Assembly (NCBI GenBank): GCA_002748155.1
Contig: PDRO01000002.1
Coordinates: forward strand, 164,505-228,504
Direction: 5' to 3'
Source of the DNA: Actinomycetales bacterium
GTDB taxonomy: Bacteria; Actinomycetota; Actinomycetes; Actinomycetales; Dermatophilaceae
Length of the DNA: 64,000 nt
The notes below the pieces were generated by a model, which did no database searches, was not told the origin of the DNA, and saw only the letters and a program-made list of their open reading frames with translations. The position numbers and the translations under genes are program-made. This document shows positions 35,962 to 54,419 of the stretch, piece after piece (within the stretch, counting starts at the first letter, position 1; every line of letters starts with the position of its first letter).

Positions 35962-36609
35962 TCAGGCCTCCTTCGCCGCGGTCTTGACGAGCACGACGCC
36001 ACCGCGCGGACCGGGAACAGCACCCCTGAGCAGCAGCAGGCCACGCTCGGCGTCGACGCTCTGCACGGTCAGGTTGAGCACGGTCTGGCGGACACCACCC
36101 ATCCGGCCGGCCATCCGCTGTCCTTTGAACACCCGGGCCGGCGTAGCGCAAGCACCGATCGAGCCAGGCTTGCGGTGGTTGCGGTGGGCGCCGTGCGAGG
36201 CACCGACACCGGAGAAGCCGTGACGCTTCATGACGCCGGCGAATCCCTTGCCCTTGGTTGTGCCGGTGGCGTCGACCGCCTGACCGGCTTCGAAGACCTC
36301 TGCGGTCAGCTCCTGACCCAGCGAATACTCAGCGGCATCAGCGGTACGCAGCTCGGCCAAGTGCCGACGCGGGGTCACCCCTGCTTTGGCGAAATGGCCC
36401 TTCAGTGGTTTGTTGACCTTGCGCGGGTCGATCTCGCCGTACCCGAGCTGAACGGCGGCGTATTTGTCGGCATCGCCGCGGACCTGGGTCACGACATTGC
36501 GGCCAACGTGAACGACGGTGACGGGGATCAGCCGGTTGTCGGCGTCCCAGACCTGGGTCATGCCGAGCTTGGTGCCCAGCACGCCCTTGACGGTGCGATT
36601 GGTAGACAT
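35962..36609 (-). CDS. rplC: Ribosomal protein L3
   Basis: 215 residues from the ATG at 36609, 19 bases after rpsJ. The L3 motifs are clear: [40 protein letters not shown], and [20 protein letters not shown]. It starts 50S assembly and approaches the peptidyl-transferase centre. Confidence 0.98.
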   Translation of the reverse strand: MSTNRTVKGVLGTKLGMTQVWDADNRLIPVTVVHVGRNVVTQVRGDADKYAAVQLGYGEIDPRKVNKPLKGHFAKAGVTPRRHLAELRTADAAEYSLGQELTAEVFEAGQAVDATGTTKGKGFAGVMKRHGFSGVGASHGAHRNHRKPGSIGACATPARVFKGQRMAGRMGGVRQTVLNLTVQSVDAERGLLLLRGAVPGPRGGVVLVKTAAKEA

Positions 36610-36628
36610 GACGGCAGCGGCTTCCGAT

Positions 36629-36937
36629 TCAGAGCTTAATTTCGATGTTGACATCTGCGGGCAGGTCCAGCCGCATGAGCGAGTCGACCGCCTTGGGCGT
36701 CGGGTCGATGATGTCGATGAGGCGCTTGTGAGTTCGCATCTCGAAGTGTTCGCGCGAGTCTTTGTACTTGTGCGGCGAACGGATTACGACGAAGACGTTC
36801 TTCTCGGTCGGCAGCGGCACCGGCCCGACGACCGTCGCGCCCGCGCGGGTCACCGTGTCGACGATCTTGCGCGCCGAGCTGTCGATGACCTCGTGGTCAT
36901 ACGACTTGAGCCGAATGCGGATCTTTTGTCCGGCCAT
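36629..36937 (-). CDS. rpsJ: Ribosomal protein S10
   Basis: 102 residues from the ATG at 36937 ([20 protein letters not shown]), standard length, with [20 protein letters not shown] and [21 protein letters not shown]10 is a 30S head protein and also a transcription antitermination factor with NusB. It opens the S10 cluster, preceded by a leader of about 250 bases. Confidence 0.98.
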   Translation of the reverse strand: MAGQKIRIRLKSYDHEVIDSSARKIVDTVTRAGATVVGPVPLPTEKNVFVVIRSPHKYKDSREHFEMRTHKRLIDIIDPTPKAVDSLMRLDLPADVNIEIKL

Positions 36938-37191
36938 CGAAGGTTCCGTTTCTCTCGCCAACACCTGCCGTGAGCCCCGGGACCTCCGACCCCCGAGGTC
37001 GGGTGTGTTGCCCGTCCTCCACACCTGTGTGATGGCATCCTCGAAAGGAGCCACCATGCGGTGGGTGTCGTCGATCCGGCCGGAGCCGTAGCTTGCGCTT
37101 GCCCTAGCCGGCGAAAACGACCGTCAACGGGCCGGCGGCCCCAACCCCGGTTCCACCCGGAGCACGTGGCCGCGCGTCAAGCAACCGGAGC

Positions 37192-37221
37192 AGTCTGCCA
37201 CAGCTACCGGCATGGTCTCAA
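37192..37221 (-). promoter_or_regulatory. Candidate promoter for the S10 operon
   Basis: Minus strand: TTGAGA (37216-37221), an 18-base spacer, CAGACT (37192-37197). A start near 37185 would give a leader of roughly 250 bases before rpsJ. A second possibility is TTGACG at 37122-37127 with TAGGGC at 37101-37106, but its 15-base spacer is short. The leader contains a GACCTC...GAGGTC stem near 36980-37000. Confidence 0.35.
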
Positions 37222-37253
37222 ATCCACCCGTTGACCCCGAATCCGCCGGCGTT

Positions 37254-37504
37254 CCTGGGCCGACCGTGTGGTGACCTGCACGAAACCGTCGCCAGACGGC
37301 GGGTCCCGCCCCGCATGTAGCAGGTTCGGCCGGGAATGGTAGCTGCGCAGGCGCTATCGGCGGCCGAACCTACTACACGTGGCGCTCCGACCTGCGAAAC
37401 AGCACCGAAACGCAGCAAACCAACGGATGACTGCCGACGACCGCCACCGTGGCCTCAACCTCCGACGTGCCTGGGCCGACCGTGTAGTGACCTGCACGAA
37501 ACCG
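37254..37504. repeat. Direct repeat pair of 35 bases upstream of rpsJ
   Basis: Two copies, 37254-37288 and 37470-37504, differ at one position; both start CCTGGGCCGACC and end CTGCACGAAACCG. A diverged relative lies at about 19660-19694 in the rplQ-truA spacer, where the same CGGTTTCGTGCAG word appears inverted and forms a hairpin. Confidence 0.75.
37316..37377. repeat. 17-bp inverted repeat between the direct repeats
   Basis: TGTAGCAGGTTCGGCCG at 37316-37332 pairs with CGGCCGAACCTACTACA at 37361-37377, with one mismatch and a 28-base loop. The placement between two direct repeats recalls a small mobile or REP-like element, but no transposase is present. Confidence 0.6.
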
Positions 37505-37789
37505 ACCACCAGTAAGAGCATCCAGACGGCGAGTGGTCGTGACCGCGTCGGCGACCAGCCGTTTCGCGCCCGCGGCCATCTCGGCCAAGGACACCAGACT
37601 GGGATCATCGACCTCGATCTACGTCCGGCCAAGAGGATGAGAGAGTCGCATCGACGAGATGACCTTCGCGTCGCGGTCGGATCATTGCGTTGACAACACC
37701 GATCCTCCCGCCCCGCAAGGGCATTCTCACGTCACGACGAGTTCACCCCACTCGCCCATCGGTGGATTCGGGTTGACTCATCCAACCAC

Positions 37790-38557
37790 GTGCCGACCCA
37801 TCATCTGCCCGAGCTGCCGCCGAAAAAGAGCCAGCGGTGGCTGGCATCCGGGCAGAATGGTCGGGTGCGCGCCGCAGCCACCCTCCGTGCGCCTGACGGG
37901 CTTGACGGAGTCGACATCGCGTTCGGGGACTCGACAGTTTGGCGACTGATCCCACGGCACAACCAGGCCGTGTACACGGTGCCCGACCTGTCCTGTGACG
38001 TGGTTTGGCTATCGGGCGAGCGACCCGTTCCTTTTGCCCGCACGGTCCAGCCGATCAACACCACGCTTGACGCAGGCCAGTGCGCGGTGGGTATTCGGTT
38101 CGCACCGGACGTAGTCTCGGTCGAGGTCGATCCGTCCTGGTCCGGATGGAGCAGCGACGTCCCGGATCGACGCGCGCTGTTGTGCCGAGCAGTAGCCGAG
38201 GGGGCCATTCGCGCCGAACGGGACGACCGGCTCGCCGCAGCGCTGCATCTGCTCGACCAGCCGAAGGTGCGGATCCCCGCCGTCGCGGCGGATCTCAACG
38301 CGTCGGAACGTCAACTCGGGCGGTGGACTCTCAGAGCAACCGGGCTCTCACCCAAGCAGCTCTACCGGCATCTGCGACTGCGCCGCTTCTGGGAACTCGA
38401 CTCGCACCTATCGCTCGCCCAGCGCTCGATCGCAGCCGGGTACTACGACCAGGCGCACGCTTCTGCGGAAATCATGGATCTGACCGGGCTGTCACCGCGA
38501 CGATTGGTGGCGTTGACGACGTCCGATTCTTCCAAGACCGAGCCGGGGACGCCGTAG
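37790..38557 (+). CDS. AraC-family transcriptional regulator
   Basis: 255 residues from a GTG at 37790; no ribosome site supports it, and a GTG at 37865 is an alternative. The N-terminal ~120 residues form a beta-rich sensor-like part (VYTVPDLSCDVVWLSGERPV). The C-terminal ~85 residues resemble an AraC two-helix-turn-helix domain (RIPAVAADLNASERQLGRWT, GLSPKQLYRHLRLRRFW, then SIAAGYYDQAHASAEIMDLT). It is one of only two plus-strand genes and lies directly upstream of a VOC protein gene (45 bases apart), which it probably controls. Target and ligand are unknown. Confidence 0.75.
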   Translation: MPTHHLPELPPKKSQRWLASGQNGRVRAAATLRAPDGLDGVDIAFGDSTVWRLIPRHNQAVYTVPDLSCDVVWLSGERPVPFARTVQPINTTLDAGQCAVGIRFAPDVVSVEVDPSWSGWSSDVPDRRALLCRAVAEGAIRAERDDRLAAALHLLDQPKVRIPAVAADLNASERQLGRWTLRATGLSPKQLYRHLRLRRFWELDSHLSLAQRSIAAGYYDQAHASAEIMDLTGLSPRRLVALTTSDSSKTEPGTP

Positions 38558-38601
38558 CACGCTATGCCGGGTTCCGACCGACAACAGACGCAGGAGAGAG
38601 T

Positions 38602-38991
38602 ATGCAACTCGGTTACGTGATCATCTACGTCCCCGATGTCGAAGCTGCAGTGGGTTTCTACGAGCGAGCGTTCGGGATCGTGCGAGGGTTCATCCACGAG
38701 TCTGGGGACTATGCACAGATGACGACCGGCGAAACCGCGCTGGCGTTCGCGAGCCACCGCCTCGGCGAGTCCGCCGTCCCCGTCCCCTACACCCCGCTCC
38801 GGAAGTCGGACCCGCCACCTGGCGTCGAACTCACCTTGACCGACCCCCAGGTGGCCGAGGCGTTTTCGCGCGCGGTAGCTGCAGGCGCCGAGCCGGTCGC
38901 CGCCCCTCACGAAACCGACTGGGGACAAACGGTGTCCTACGTGCGTGACCCCCATGGAGTCCTGATCGGCATCGCCTCACCGATGGGCTGA
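38602..38991 (+). CDS. Small VOC (glyoxalase/bleomycin resistance fold) protein
   Basis: 129 residues from an ATG at 38602 with AGGAGAGAG upstream. It begins MQLGYVIIYVPDVEAAVGFY, the typical VOC opening, and ends with TVSYVRDPHGVLIGIASPMG. One beta-alpha-beta-beta-beta module at each end gives the standard monomer. VOC proteins cover many reactions and antibiotic-binding roles, so the function is not assigned. It shares orientation with the AraC regulator and is closed by a strong hairpin. Confidence 0.88.
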   Translation: MQLGYVIIYVPDVEAAVGFYERAFGIVRGFIHESGDYAQMTTGETALAFASHRLGESAVPVPYTPLRKSDPPPGVELTLTDPQVAEAFSRAVAAGAEPVAAPHETDWGQTVSYVRDPHGVLIGIASPMG

Positions 38992-39015
38992 AACCCAGCT
39001 GGTCTGTGAACATGC

Positions 39016-39047
39016 GTGGAGCCCCAGCCGGATGGCTGGGGCTCCAC
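39016..39047. terminator. Bidirectional hairpin terminator between the VOC gene and tuf
   Basis: A perfect 14-bp stem (GTGGAGCCCCAGCC with GGCTGGGGCTCCAC) and a GGAT loop lies between two genes that converge. It can stop transcripts from both sides. No T tract follows on either strand. Confidence 0.88.
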
Positions 39048-39069
39048 GGGGTTTGTAGGGTGCTGGCTG

Positions 39070-40263
39070 CTACTTGGTGACCTTGGTGACCCGGCCGGAG
39101 CCGACGGTCCGGCCACCTTCACGGATCGAGAAGGGCTGGCCGTCGTCCATGGCGATCGGCTGGATGAGAGTGACGGACATTTCGGTGTTGTCACCGGGCA
39201 TGACCATCTCGGTGCCCTCGGGCAGCTTCACGACACCGGTGACATCGGTGGTGCGGAAGTAGAACTGCGGGCGGTAGTTGTCGTAGAACGGCGTGTGCCG
39301 ACCGCCCTCGTCCTTGGACAGGATGTAGACCTGTCCCTCGAATTCGGTGTGCGGGGTCATCGAGCCGGGCTTGATGACGACCTGGCCACGCTCGACCTCT
39401 TCGCGCTTGATACCACGCAGCAGCAGGCCGACGTTCTCACCTGCACGAGCCTCGTCGAGCAGCTTGCGGAACATCTCGACGCCGGTGACGGTCGTCTTGG
39501 TCGACTTCTCCTGGATGCCGACGATCTCGACCTCCTCGTTGACCTTGAGGACGCCGCGCTCGACCCGGCCGGTGACGACGGTGCCACGACCGGTGATCGT
39601 GAAGACGTCTTCGATCGGCATGAGGAAGGGCTTGTCGGTGGCCCGCTCGGGCTCGGGGATGTAGGAGTCGACAGCATCCATGAGCTCGGTGATGCTCTTG
39701 CTCCATTCCTCATCGCCCTCGAGCGCCTTCAGCGCCGAGACCCGCACGACCGGCAGGTCGTCACCCGGGAAGTCGTAGGAGGACAGCAGCTCGCGGACCT
39801 CCATCTCGACCAGCTCGAGGATCTCCTCGTCATCGACCATGTCGGTCTTGTTGAGCGCCACGACGATGTAGGGCACGCCGACCTGACGGGCCAGCAACAC
39901 GTGCTCCTTGGTCTGCGGCATCGGACCGTCGGTGGCCGCCACGACCAGGATCGCGCCGTCCATCTGCGCCGCACCGGTGATCATGTTCTTGATGTAGTCG
40001 GCGTGACCAGGACAGTCGACGTGGGCGTAGTGCCGCGCCTCGGTCTGGTACTCGACGTGTGCAATCGAAATCGTGATACCGCGCTGACGCTCTTCGGGGG
40101 CCTTGTCGATCTGGTCGAACGGCGTGAAGGGGTTCAGGTCGGGGTATTTGTCGTGCAGAACCTTGGTGATAGCTGCCGTCAGCGTCGTCTTGCCGTGGTC
40201 GATGTGACCAATGGTGCCGATGTTGACGTGCGGCTTGGTCCGCTCGAACTTTGCCTTCGCCAC
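39070..40263 (-). CDS. tuf: Elongation factor Tu
   Basis: 397 residues, full length. GTP-binding motifs are intact: [26 protein letters not shown] and NKTDMVDD; domains 2 and 3 follow ([40 protein letters not shown]). It delivers aminoacyl-tRNA to the ribosome. It lies 111 bases after fusA and is the last gene of the str operon, closed by the terminator downstream. Only one copy is in this window. Confidence 0.99.
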   Translation of the reverse strand: MAKAKFERTKPHVNIGTIGHIDHGKTTLTAAITKVLHDKYPDLNPFTPFDQIDKAPEERQRGITISIAHVEYQTEARHYAHVDCPGHADYIKNMITGAAQMDGAILVVAATDGPMPQTKEHVLLARQVGVPYIVVALNKTDMVDDEEILELVEMEVRELLSSYDFPGDDLPVVRVSALKALEGDEEWSKSITELMDAVDSYIPEPERATDKPFLMPIEDVFTITGRGTVVTGRVERGVLKVNEEVEIVGIQEKSTKTTVTGVEMFRKLLDEARAGENVGLLLRGIKREEVERGQVVIKPGSMTPHTEFEGQVYILSKDEGGRHTPFYDNYRPQFYFRTTDVTGVVKLPEGTEMVMPGDNTEMSVTLIQPIAMDDGQPFSIREGGRTVGSGRVTKVTK

Positions 40264-40374
40264 TTTCTCGTCCTCCTAGGACTATTCCTGGTAATACGCC
40301 GGCGACCTACGGGCAGGACGTGGCGCGTGCTTGGTTGCGGGGTCTGATGGCAAGCCTACGGGAGTGTAACCCGT

Positions 40375-42489
<2,115 letters not shown>

Positions 42490-42560
42490 GTCAATTCTCT
42501 CGTCTCAGCTCGTGTGGATGCAGTGGTCGCGGTGAGTGCCGGTGATGGGCTGTCACGCTA

Positions 42561-42592
42561 GGTATGCCGCGACCGCGGGCACGCGGCATACC
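42561..42592. repeat. Perfect inverted pair of GGTATGCCGC (rpsG-fusA spacer)
   Basis: GGTATGCCGC (42561-42570) and GCGGCATACC (42583-42592) form a 10-bp stem around a 12-base loop, about 30 bases after the rpsG stop. It contains both orientations of the GTATGCCG octamer. It could attenuate transcription within the str operon. Confidence 0.85.
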
Positions 42593-42620
42593 TCGCCGAT
42601 TGACACACTCGGTGCCGTAG

Positions 42621-43091
42621 TCACCAGCGGTAATGCGCAAAGGCACGGTTGGATTCGGCCATCTTGTGGGTGTCCTCGCGGCGCTTGACGGCAGCACCTA
42701 GACCGTTCGACGCGTCGAGCAACTCGTTCATCAGACGCTCGGTCATCGTCTTCTCGCGCCGCTGCCGCGCATAGCCGACCAGCCACCGCAGGGCCAGGGT
42801 GGTGGACCGGCCCGGTTTGACCTCGACCGGCACCTGATAGGTGGCACCACCGACGCGGCGGCTCTTGACCTCGACAGCCGGACGGATGTTGTCCAGCGCA
42901 CGCTTGAGGGTGACAACCGGATCAGTTCCGGTCTTGGCGCGGCAGCCTTCGAGGGCTCCGTAGACGATGTGTTCGGCGATCGACTTCTTGCCGTCGAGCA
43001 GGATCTTGTTCACCAATTGGGTCACCAACGGGCTCTGATAGACCGGGTCGATGACCAGCGGGCGCTTGGGTGCTGGACCTTTGCGTGGCAT
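42621..43091 (-). CDS. rpsG: Ribosomal protein S7
   Basis: 156 residues, starting [20 protein letters not shown], with the S7 motif [20 protein letters not shown] and [20 protein letters not shown]. The ATG shares one base with the rpsL stop (TGATG), so translation is coupled. S7 nucleates assembly of the 30S head. Confidence 0.98.
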   Translation of the reverse strand: MPRKGPAPKRPLVIDPVYQSPLVTQLVNKILLDGKKSIAEHIVYGALEGCRAKTGTDPVVTLKRALDNIRPAVEVKSRRVGGATYQVPVEVKPGRSTTLALRWLVGYARQRREKTMTERLMNELLDASNGLGAAVKRREDTHKMAESNRAFAHYRW

Positions 43092-43465
43092 CAGCCCTTC
43101 ACCTTCTTCGCGCCGTAGCGGGAGCGGGCCTGCTTACGGTCACGGACGCCTTGGGCATCAAGTGTGCCCCGGACGATCTTGTAGCGCACCCCGGGGAGGT
43201 CCTTGACTCGGCCACCACGCACGAGCACGATCGAGTGCTCCTGCAGGTTGTGGCCAACGCCGGGGATGTATGCCGTGACCTCGACCTGGGAGGTCAGCTT
43301 GACGCGCGCAACCTTGCGCAACGCCGAGTTGGGCTTCTTCGGGGTCGTCGTGTAGACGCGCGTGCACACCCCGCGACGCTGGGGTGAGCCCTTCAGCGCG
43401 GGAGTCTTGGTCTTACCGACCTTGTCCTCGCGGCCTTTGCGCACCAGTTGGTTGATCGTTGGCAA
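43091..43465 (-). CDS. rpsL: Ribosomal protein S12
   Basis: 124 residues from a TTG at 43465. An in-frame stop lies five codons upstream, and GGAGCAGCAGG precedes the TTG, so no other start is possible. The sequence [20 protein letters not shown] is typical; Lys43 and Lys88, the usual positions of streptomycin-resistance changes, are both wild-type. S12 controls decoding accuracy. It is the first gene of the str operon. Confidence 0.98.
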   Translation of the reverse strand: MPTINQLVRKGREDKVGKTKTPALKGSPQRRGVCTRVYTTTPKKPNSALRKVARVKLTSQVEVTAYIPGVGHNLQEHSIVLVRGGRVKDLPGVRYKIVRGTLDAQGVRDRKQARSRYGAKKVKG

Positions 43466-44039
43466 CCTGCTGCTCCGTCACTACTCGATGTGATCTGATC
43501 CGCCGACGCGGATCGGCTCCTTGGCTGTCCCGGCCCATGCCCGGCTGAACGTCCAGGTGCCACCCAGTGCCCGGTAAGGGTCTGTTGTGACCTGCCGCAG
43601 CCGGCACCAACGTCTTCGACGCGGCCACCCGCACTTGGGTGAATCGCCTCGACGTGGGCCGGATTGCTCTCTCCTGCACTTCCCTGACCCGGATGGCTCC
43701 GTGACCTGGCTGCCCGGTGAGAGCGGGGCGAGACGACGACTGCGATGTCGGCGTGCTCATGTTGGCATGCGCGATTGCCCGGGCGAGCCCGGGCACGACA
43801 GCACAATCTACCGGCTCACGCTGACCGGGACAAATCAGAATCGACCGCGCCAACGGGTGTCCGTGGCGTGAATCCCGCTCGGTGCGACCACCCGGATGCA
43901 GCGCCAGCCGCGCACATGTGCACTCTCGTGCGGCAAGTCACCCTCTGACCCAGCCATGTTGCGCGAATAGTGCACAGTCGAGCGCCTTGTGCACCGGCTG
44001 CGCCAGGAAAACCCGGGCTCAGGTCGACACCGAGTGCGC
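43466..44039. other. Intergenic region between ppdK and rpsL
   Basis: 574 bases. The right part may hold a weak ppdK terminator (GTGCACA...TGTGCAC, 43970-43994); the middle holds the str promoter; the left 330 bases are the predicted rpsL leader. Open frames here have no family resemblance and no good ribosome sites. Confidence 0.6.
43805..43833 (-). promoter_or_regulatory. Candidate promoter for the str operon
   Basis: Minus strand: TTGTCC (43828-43833), a 17-base spacer, TAGATT (43805-43810). A start near 43797 gives an untranslated leader of about 330 bases before rpsL. A strong self-complementary stretch, GCCCGGGCGAGCCCGGGC (43777-43794), lies at the very start of that leader. Confidence 0.55.
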
Positions 44040-46721
44040 TCAGGTGGCGACGGCAGCCCGTCCGGCCTCCAGGCGCGCGACGGGCACCCGGAACGGCGAG
44101 CAGGAGACGTAGTCGACACCGGCCTCGTGGAAGAAGTGCACCGAATCGGGGTCACCGCCGTGCTCACCACACACACCGGTCTTGAGGCTGGGTTTGGTGG
44201 CCCGGCCCTCGTCCACGGCCAACTTGACCAGTCGCCCGACACCCTCGCGGTCGATCATCTCGAACGGGCTGACCTGGAAGATGCCCTTCTCGAGATACTT
44301 CGAGAAGAACCCGCCTTCGGCGTCGTCGCGGCTGAAGCCCCACGTCGTCTGGGTGAGGTCGTTGGTGCCGAACGAGAAGAAGTCGGCGACCTCGGCGATC
44401 TGGAACGCCGTCAACGCGGCTCGGGGCAGCTCGATCATCGTGCCGATCGACACCTCCCGGCCCGGTCCCGGCTCGAAGCCGGCCGCTTCGGCGATCGCCA
44501 GCGCATCCCGACGGACGAGTTCGAGCTCTTGGTAGGTGCTGATCAGCGGCACCATGATCTCGACCGAGCCGGTGCCACCAGCGGCCTTGTGGGCCACGAA
44601 GGCGTCAAGGATGGCCCGGACCTGCATCTGGAACAGCCCCGGGATGGTGATCCCCAACCGCACGCCACGCCGGCCGATCATCGGGTTGGATTCGTGCATC
44701 CGCTGGACAGCAGCCAGCATGACCCGGTCCTTCTCGTCGACCGGCTCGCCCTTGGCGTCGGCAACGGACACCTTGACCATGAGTTCGGTGAAATCGGGCA
44801 AGAACTCGTGCAACGGCGGGTCGAGCAGACGGATATTGACCGGCTTGCCATCCATCGCCCGGAAGATGCCCTCGAAGTCACCCTGCTGCAGCGGGCGCAG
44901 TGCCTCAAGCGCGGCATCGCGCTCGTCCGTGGACGCGGCGAGAATGAGCTTCTCCACCAGCGCGCGGCGGTCGCCGAGGAACATGTGCTCGGTGCGGCAT
45001 AGGCCGATGCCTTCGGCCCCGAAACGCACGGCGCGTTCCGAGTCTTCCGGGTTGTCGGAGTTGGCCCGGACGGCGAGGCGACGGTTCGCGTCGGCGATCG
45101 TCATCAGCCGGTGCACCGCCGCGACCAGCTCGTCGGACTCGGGGCCGATTCTGCCCTCGAAGTAGTCGACCACGGGGCTGGCCATGACCGGGACCTCACC
45201 GTGGAAGACTTCACCGGTGGCACCGTCGATCGAGACCAGGTCACCTTCGTTGAGCACGAGCGGGTTGTCGCCGGTGACCGTGACTTGTTTCTTGGCGAAG
45301 TCGATGGCCAGGGCCTCGGCGCCGCAGACACACGGTGCGCCCATGCCACGGGCGATGACGGCCGCGTGCGAGGTCTTGCCGCCTCGGCTGGTGAGAATGC
45401 CCTCGGATGCGATCATGCCGACCAGGTCATCGGGGTTGGTCTCGGTGCGCACGAGGATGACCCGTTCGCCGCGAGCGGCCCACTCCGCGGCATCCGGGGA
45501 GTTGAGCACGATCCGACCCACGGCGGCACCCGGGCTGGCGGCGACCGCCGTGGTCAGCACCTGGACGTCGCCGGAGCGGTCGAATCGCGGGAACATGAGC
45601 ATCGAGAGCTGCTGGCCGGTGACCCGGCTGAGGGCTTCGCGCTCATCGATGACGCCCTCGTCGATGAGCTGGCAGGCGATCTTGAAGGCCGCGGCCGCCG
45701 TGCGCTTGCCGACACGGGTCTGCAGCATCCAGAGCTTGCCGCGCTCGATGGTGAACTCGATGTCGCAGAGGTCGTGGTAATGGGCTTCGAGCCGGGCCAT
45801 CGTCTCGAGCAATTGTGTGTATGCCGCGGGCGCCTCGGCTTCGAGGTCGTGCAGCGGGTGCGCGTTGCGGATGCCGGCGACGACGTCCTCCCCCTGGGCG
45901 TTCATGAGGAAGTCGCCGTAGACGCCTTTCTCGCCAGTGCCCGGGTCCCGGGTGAAGCACACGCCGGTGCCGGAGTCCTCGCTCATGTTGCCGAAGACCA
46001 TGGTCTGCACGTTGACCGCGGTGCCGAGGTCTGCCGAGATGCGCTCCTGACGGCGGTAGAGCACGGCCCGCTCCCCCATCCACGAGCGGAAGACCGCCTC
46101 GACGGCAGCATCGAGCTGGGCCCGCGGCTCTTGCGGGAACGGGCGGCCGGTCTCGCGTTCGATGACCTCTTTGAACTGCGCGACGAGCTCCTGCAAGTCG
46201 ACGGCCGACAGGTCGATGTCCTGCGTGACGCCGCGAGCATGCTTCATCGCCTCGAGCCGGGATTCGAACTGCGCCCCGTCGATGTCGAGGACGGTCTTGC
46301 CGAACATCTGCACCAGGCGCCGGTAGGAGTCCCAGGCGAAGCGTTTGTTGCCGGACTGGGCGGCCAGTCCCTGGACGGATTCGTCGTTGAGGCCGATGTT
46401 GAGAACGGTCTCCATCATGCCGGGCATGGAGAACATGGCACCCGAACGCACCGACACCAGTAGCGGATCCGAGGGATCGCCGAGAGACCGGCCCATCGCG
46501 CGCTCCGTGGCAGCCAAGTGGGTGCTGACCTCCTCGGCCATCTCTACCGGGGTCGCCCCGGTCTTGAGATAGGCCCGGCAAGCGTCAGTGGTGATGGTGA
46601 AGCCCGGCGGAACGGGAAGCCCGATCTTGACCATCTCGGCGAGGTTGGCACCTTTGCCGCCGAGCAGTGCCTTTTGATCCTTGTCGCCCTCGGAGAAGTC
46701 GAAGACGTAGCGCGTGGTCAT
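44040..46721 (-). CDS. ppdK: Pyruvate, phosphate dikinase
   Basis: 893 residues, the usual length. The ATP-grasp N-terminal domain (LLGGKGANLAEMVKIGLPVP, SVRSGAMFSMPGMMETVLNI), the phosphohistidine domain with catalytic His452 (GGKTSHAAVIARGMGAPCV) and the PEP/pyruvate TIM barrel (RGVRLGITIPGLF, LKTGVCGEHGGDP with the active-site Cys) are all present. It interconverts pyruvate, ATP and phosphate with PEP, AMP and pyrophosphate. It lies between rpoC and rpsL, where many Actinobacteria have no metabolic gene. A terminator after rpoC suggests it has its own promoter, which I did not identify. Confidence 0.98.
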   Translation of the reverse strand: MTTRYVFDFSEGDKDQKALLGGKGANLAEMVKIGLPVPPGFTITTDACRAYLKTGATPVEMAEEVSTHLAATERAMGRSLGDPSDPLLVSVRSGAMFSMPGMMETVLNIGLNDESVQGLAAQSGNKRFAWDSYRRLVQMFGKTVLDIDGAQFESRLEAMKHARGVTQDIDLSAVDLQELVAQFKEVIERETGRPFPQEPRAQLDAAVEAVFRSWMGERAVLYRRQERISADLGTAVNVQTMVFGNMSEDSGTGVCFTRDPGTGEKGVYGDFLMNAQGEDVVAGIRNAHPLHDLEAEAPAAYTQLLETMARLEAHYHDLCDIEFTIERGKLWMLQTRVGKRTAAAAFKIACQLIDEGVIDEREALSRVTGQQLSMLMFPRFDRSGDVQVLTTAVAASPGAAVGRIVLNSPDAAEWAARGERVILVRTETNPDDLVGMIASEGILTSRGGKTSHAAVIARGMGAPCVCGAEALAIDFAKKQVTVTGDNPLVLNEGDLVSIDGATGEVFHGEVPVMASPVVDYFEGRIGPESDELVAAVHRLMTIADANRRLAVRANSDNPEDSERAVRFGAEGIGLCRTEHMFLGDRRALVEKLILAASTDERDAALEALRPLQQGDFEGIFRAMDGKPVNIRLLDPPLHEFLPDFTELMVKVSVADAKGEPVDEKDRVMLAAVQRMHESNPMIGRRGVRLGITIPGLFQMQVRAILDAFVAHKAAGGTGSVEIMVPLISTYQELELVRRDALAIAEAAGFEPGPGREVSIGTMIELPRAALTAFQIAEVADFFSFGTNDLTQTTWGFSRDDAEGGFFSKYLEKGIFQVSPFEMIDREGVGRLVKLAVDEGRATKPSLKTGVCGEHGGDPDSVHFFHEAGVDYVSCSPFRVPVARLEAGRAAVAT

Positions 46722-46841
46722 GGAGAAACGAACCTTCCGGATGGAGTAGTGATGTGGGCTCGCCGTTGCGGGCAGGGCTATCTTCCCCCACGGGTGCGGT
46801 CTGGGGTCACCCGGGGTCGGCCACTCGAGAGCACACCCTCC

Positions 46842-46872
46842 GGTCGACCCGTCGTTAGTTGACGGGTCGACC
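46842..46872 (-). terminator. Hairpin terminator after rpoC
   Basis: A perfect 12-bp stem (GGTCGACCCGTC with GACGGGTCGACC) and a 7-base loop lie about 35 bases after the rpoC stop. No T tract. It probably ends the rpoBC transcript. Confidence 0.8.
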
Positions 46873-46905
46873 TGTGTCCCAATGGAATTCGGCGGCTAAC
46901 CTCGA

Positions 46906-50853
<3,948 letters not shown>

Positions 50854-50927
50854 TGCGTGCTACCTACTCTCGTGGTTCGAGATCGGGTCTTGCTGGGGTG
50901 ATGTGCCGGCTGGCGGCATACGAATGG

Positions 50928-54419
<3,492 letters not shown>

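Larger units (their letters stand above)
36938..37789. other. Long intergenic region upstream of rpsJ
   Basis: About 850 bases between rpsJ (minus) and the AraC-type gene (plus) without a supported gene. It contains the candidate rpsJ promoter and leader, a direct repeat pair and an inverted repeat (listed separately). Short frames on both strands lack family resemblance. The first 37 codons or so upstream of rpsJ are open on the minus strand but look non-coding. Confidence 0.55.

Noticed and set aside
37056..37091. Eleven-codon plus-strand frame with AAAGGAG before its ATG, antisense to the rpsJ leader
   Set aside because: Too short to support, and the purine-rich stretch may be chance; no conservation evidence available.
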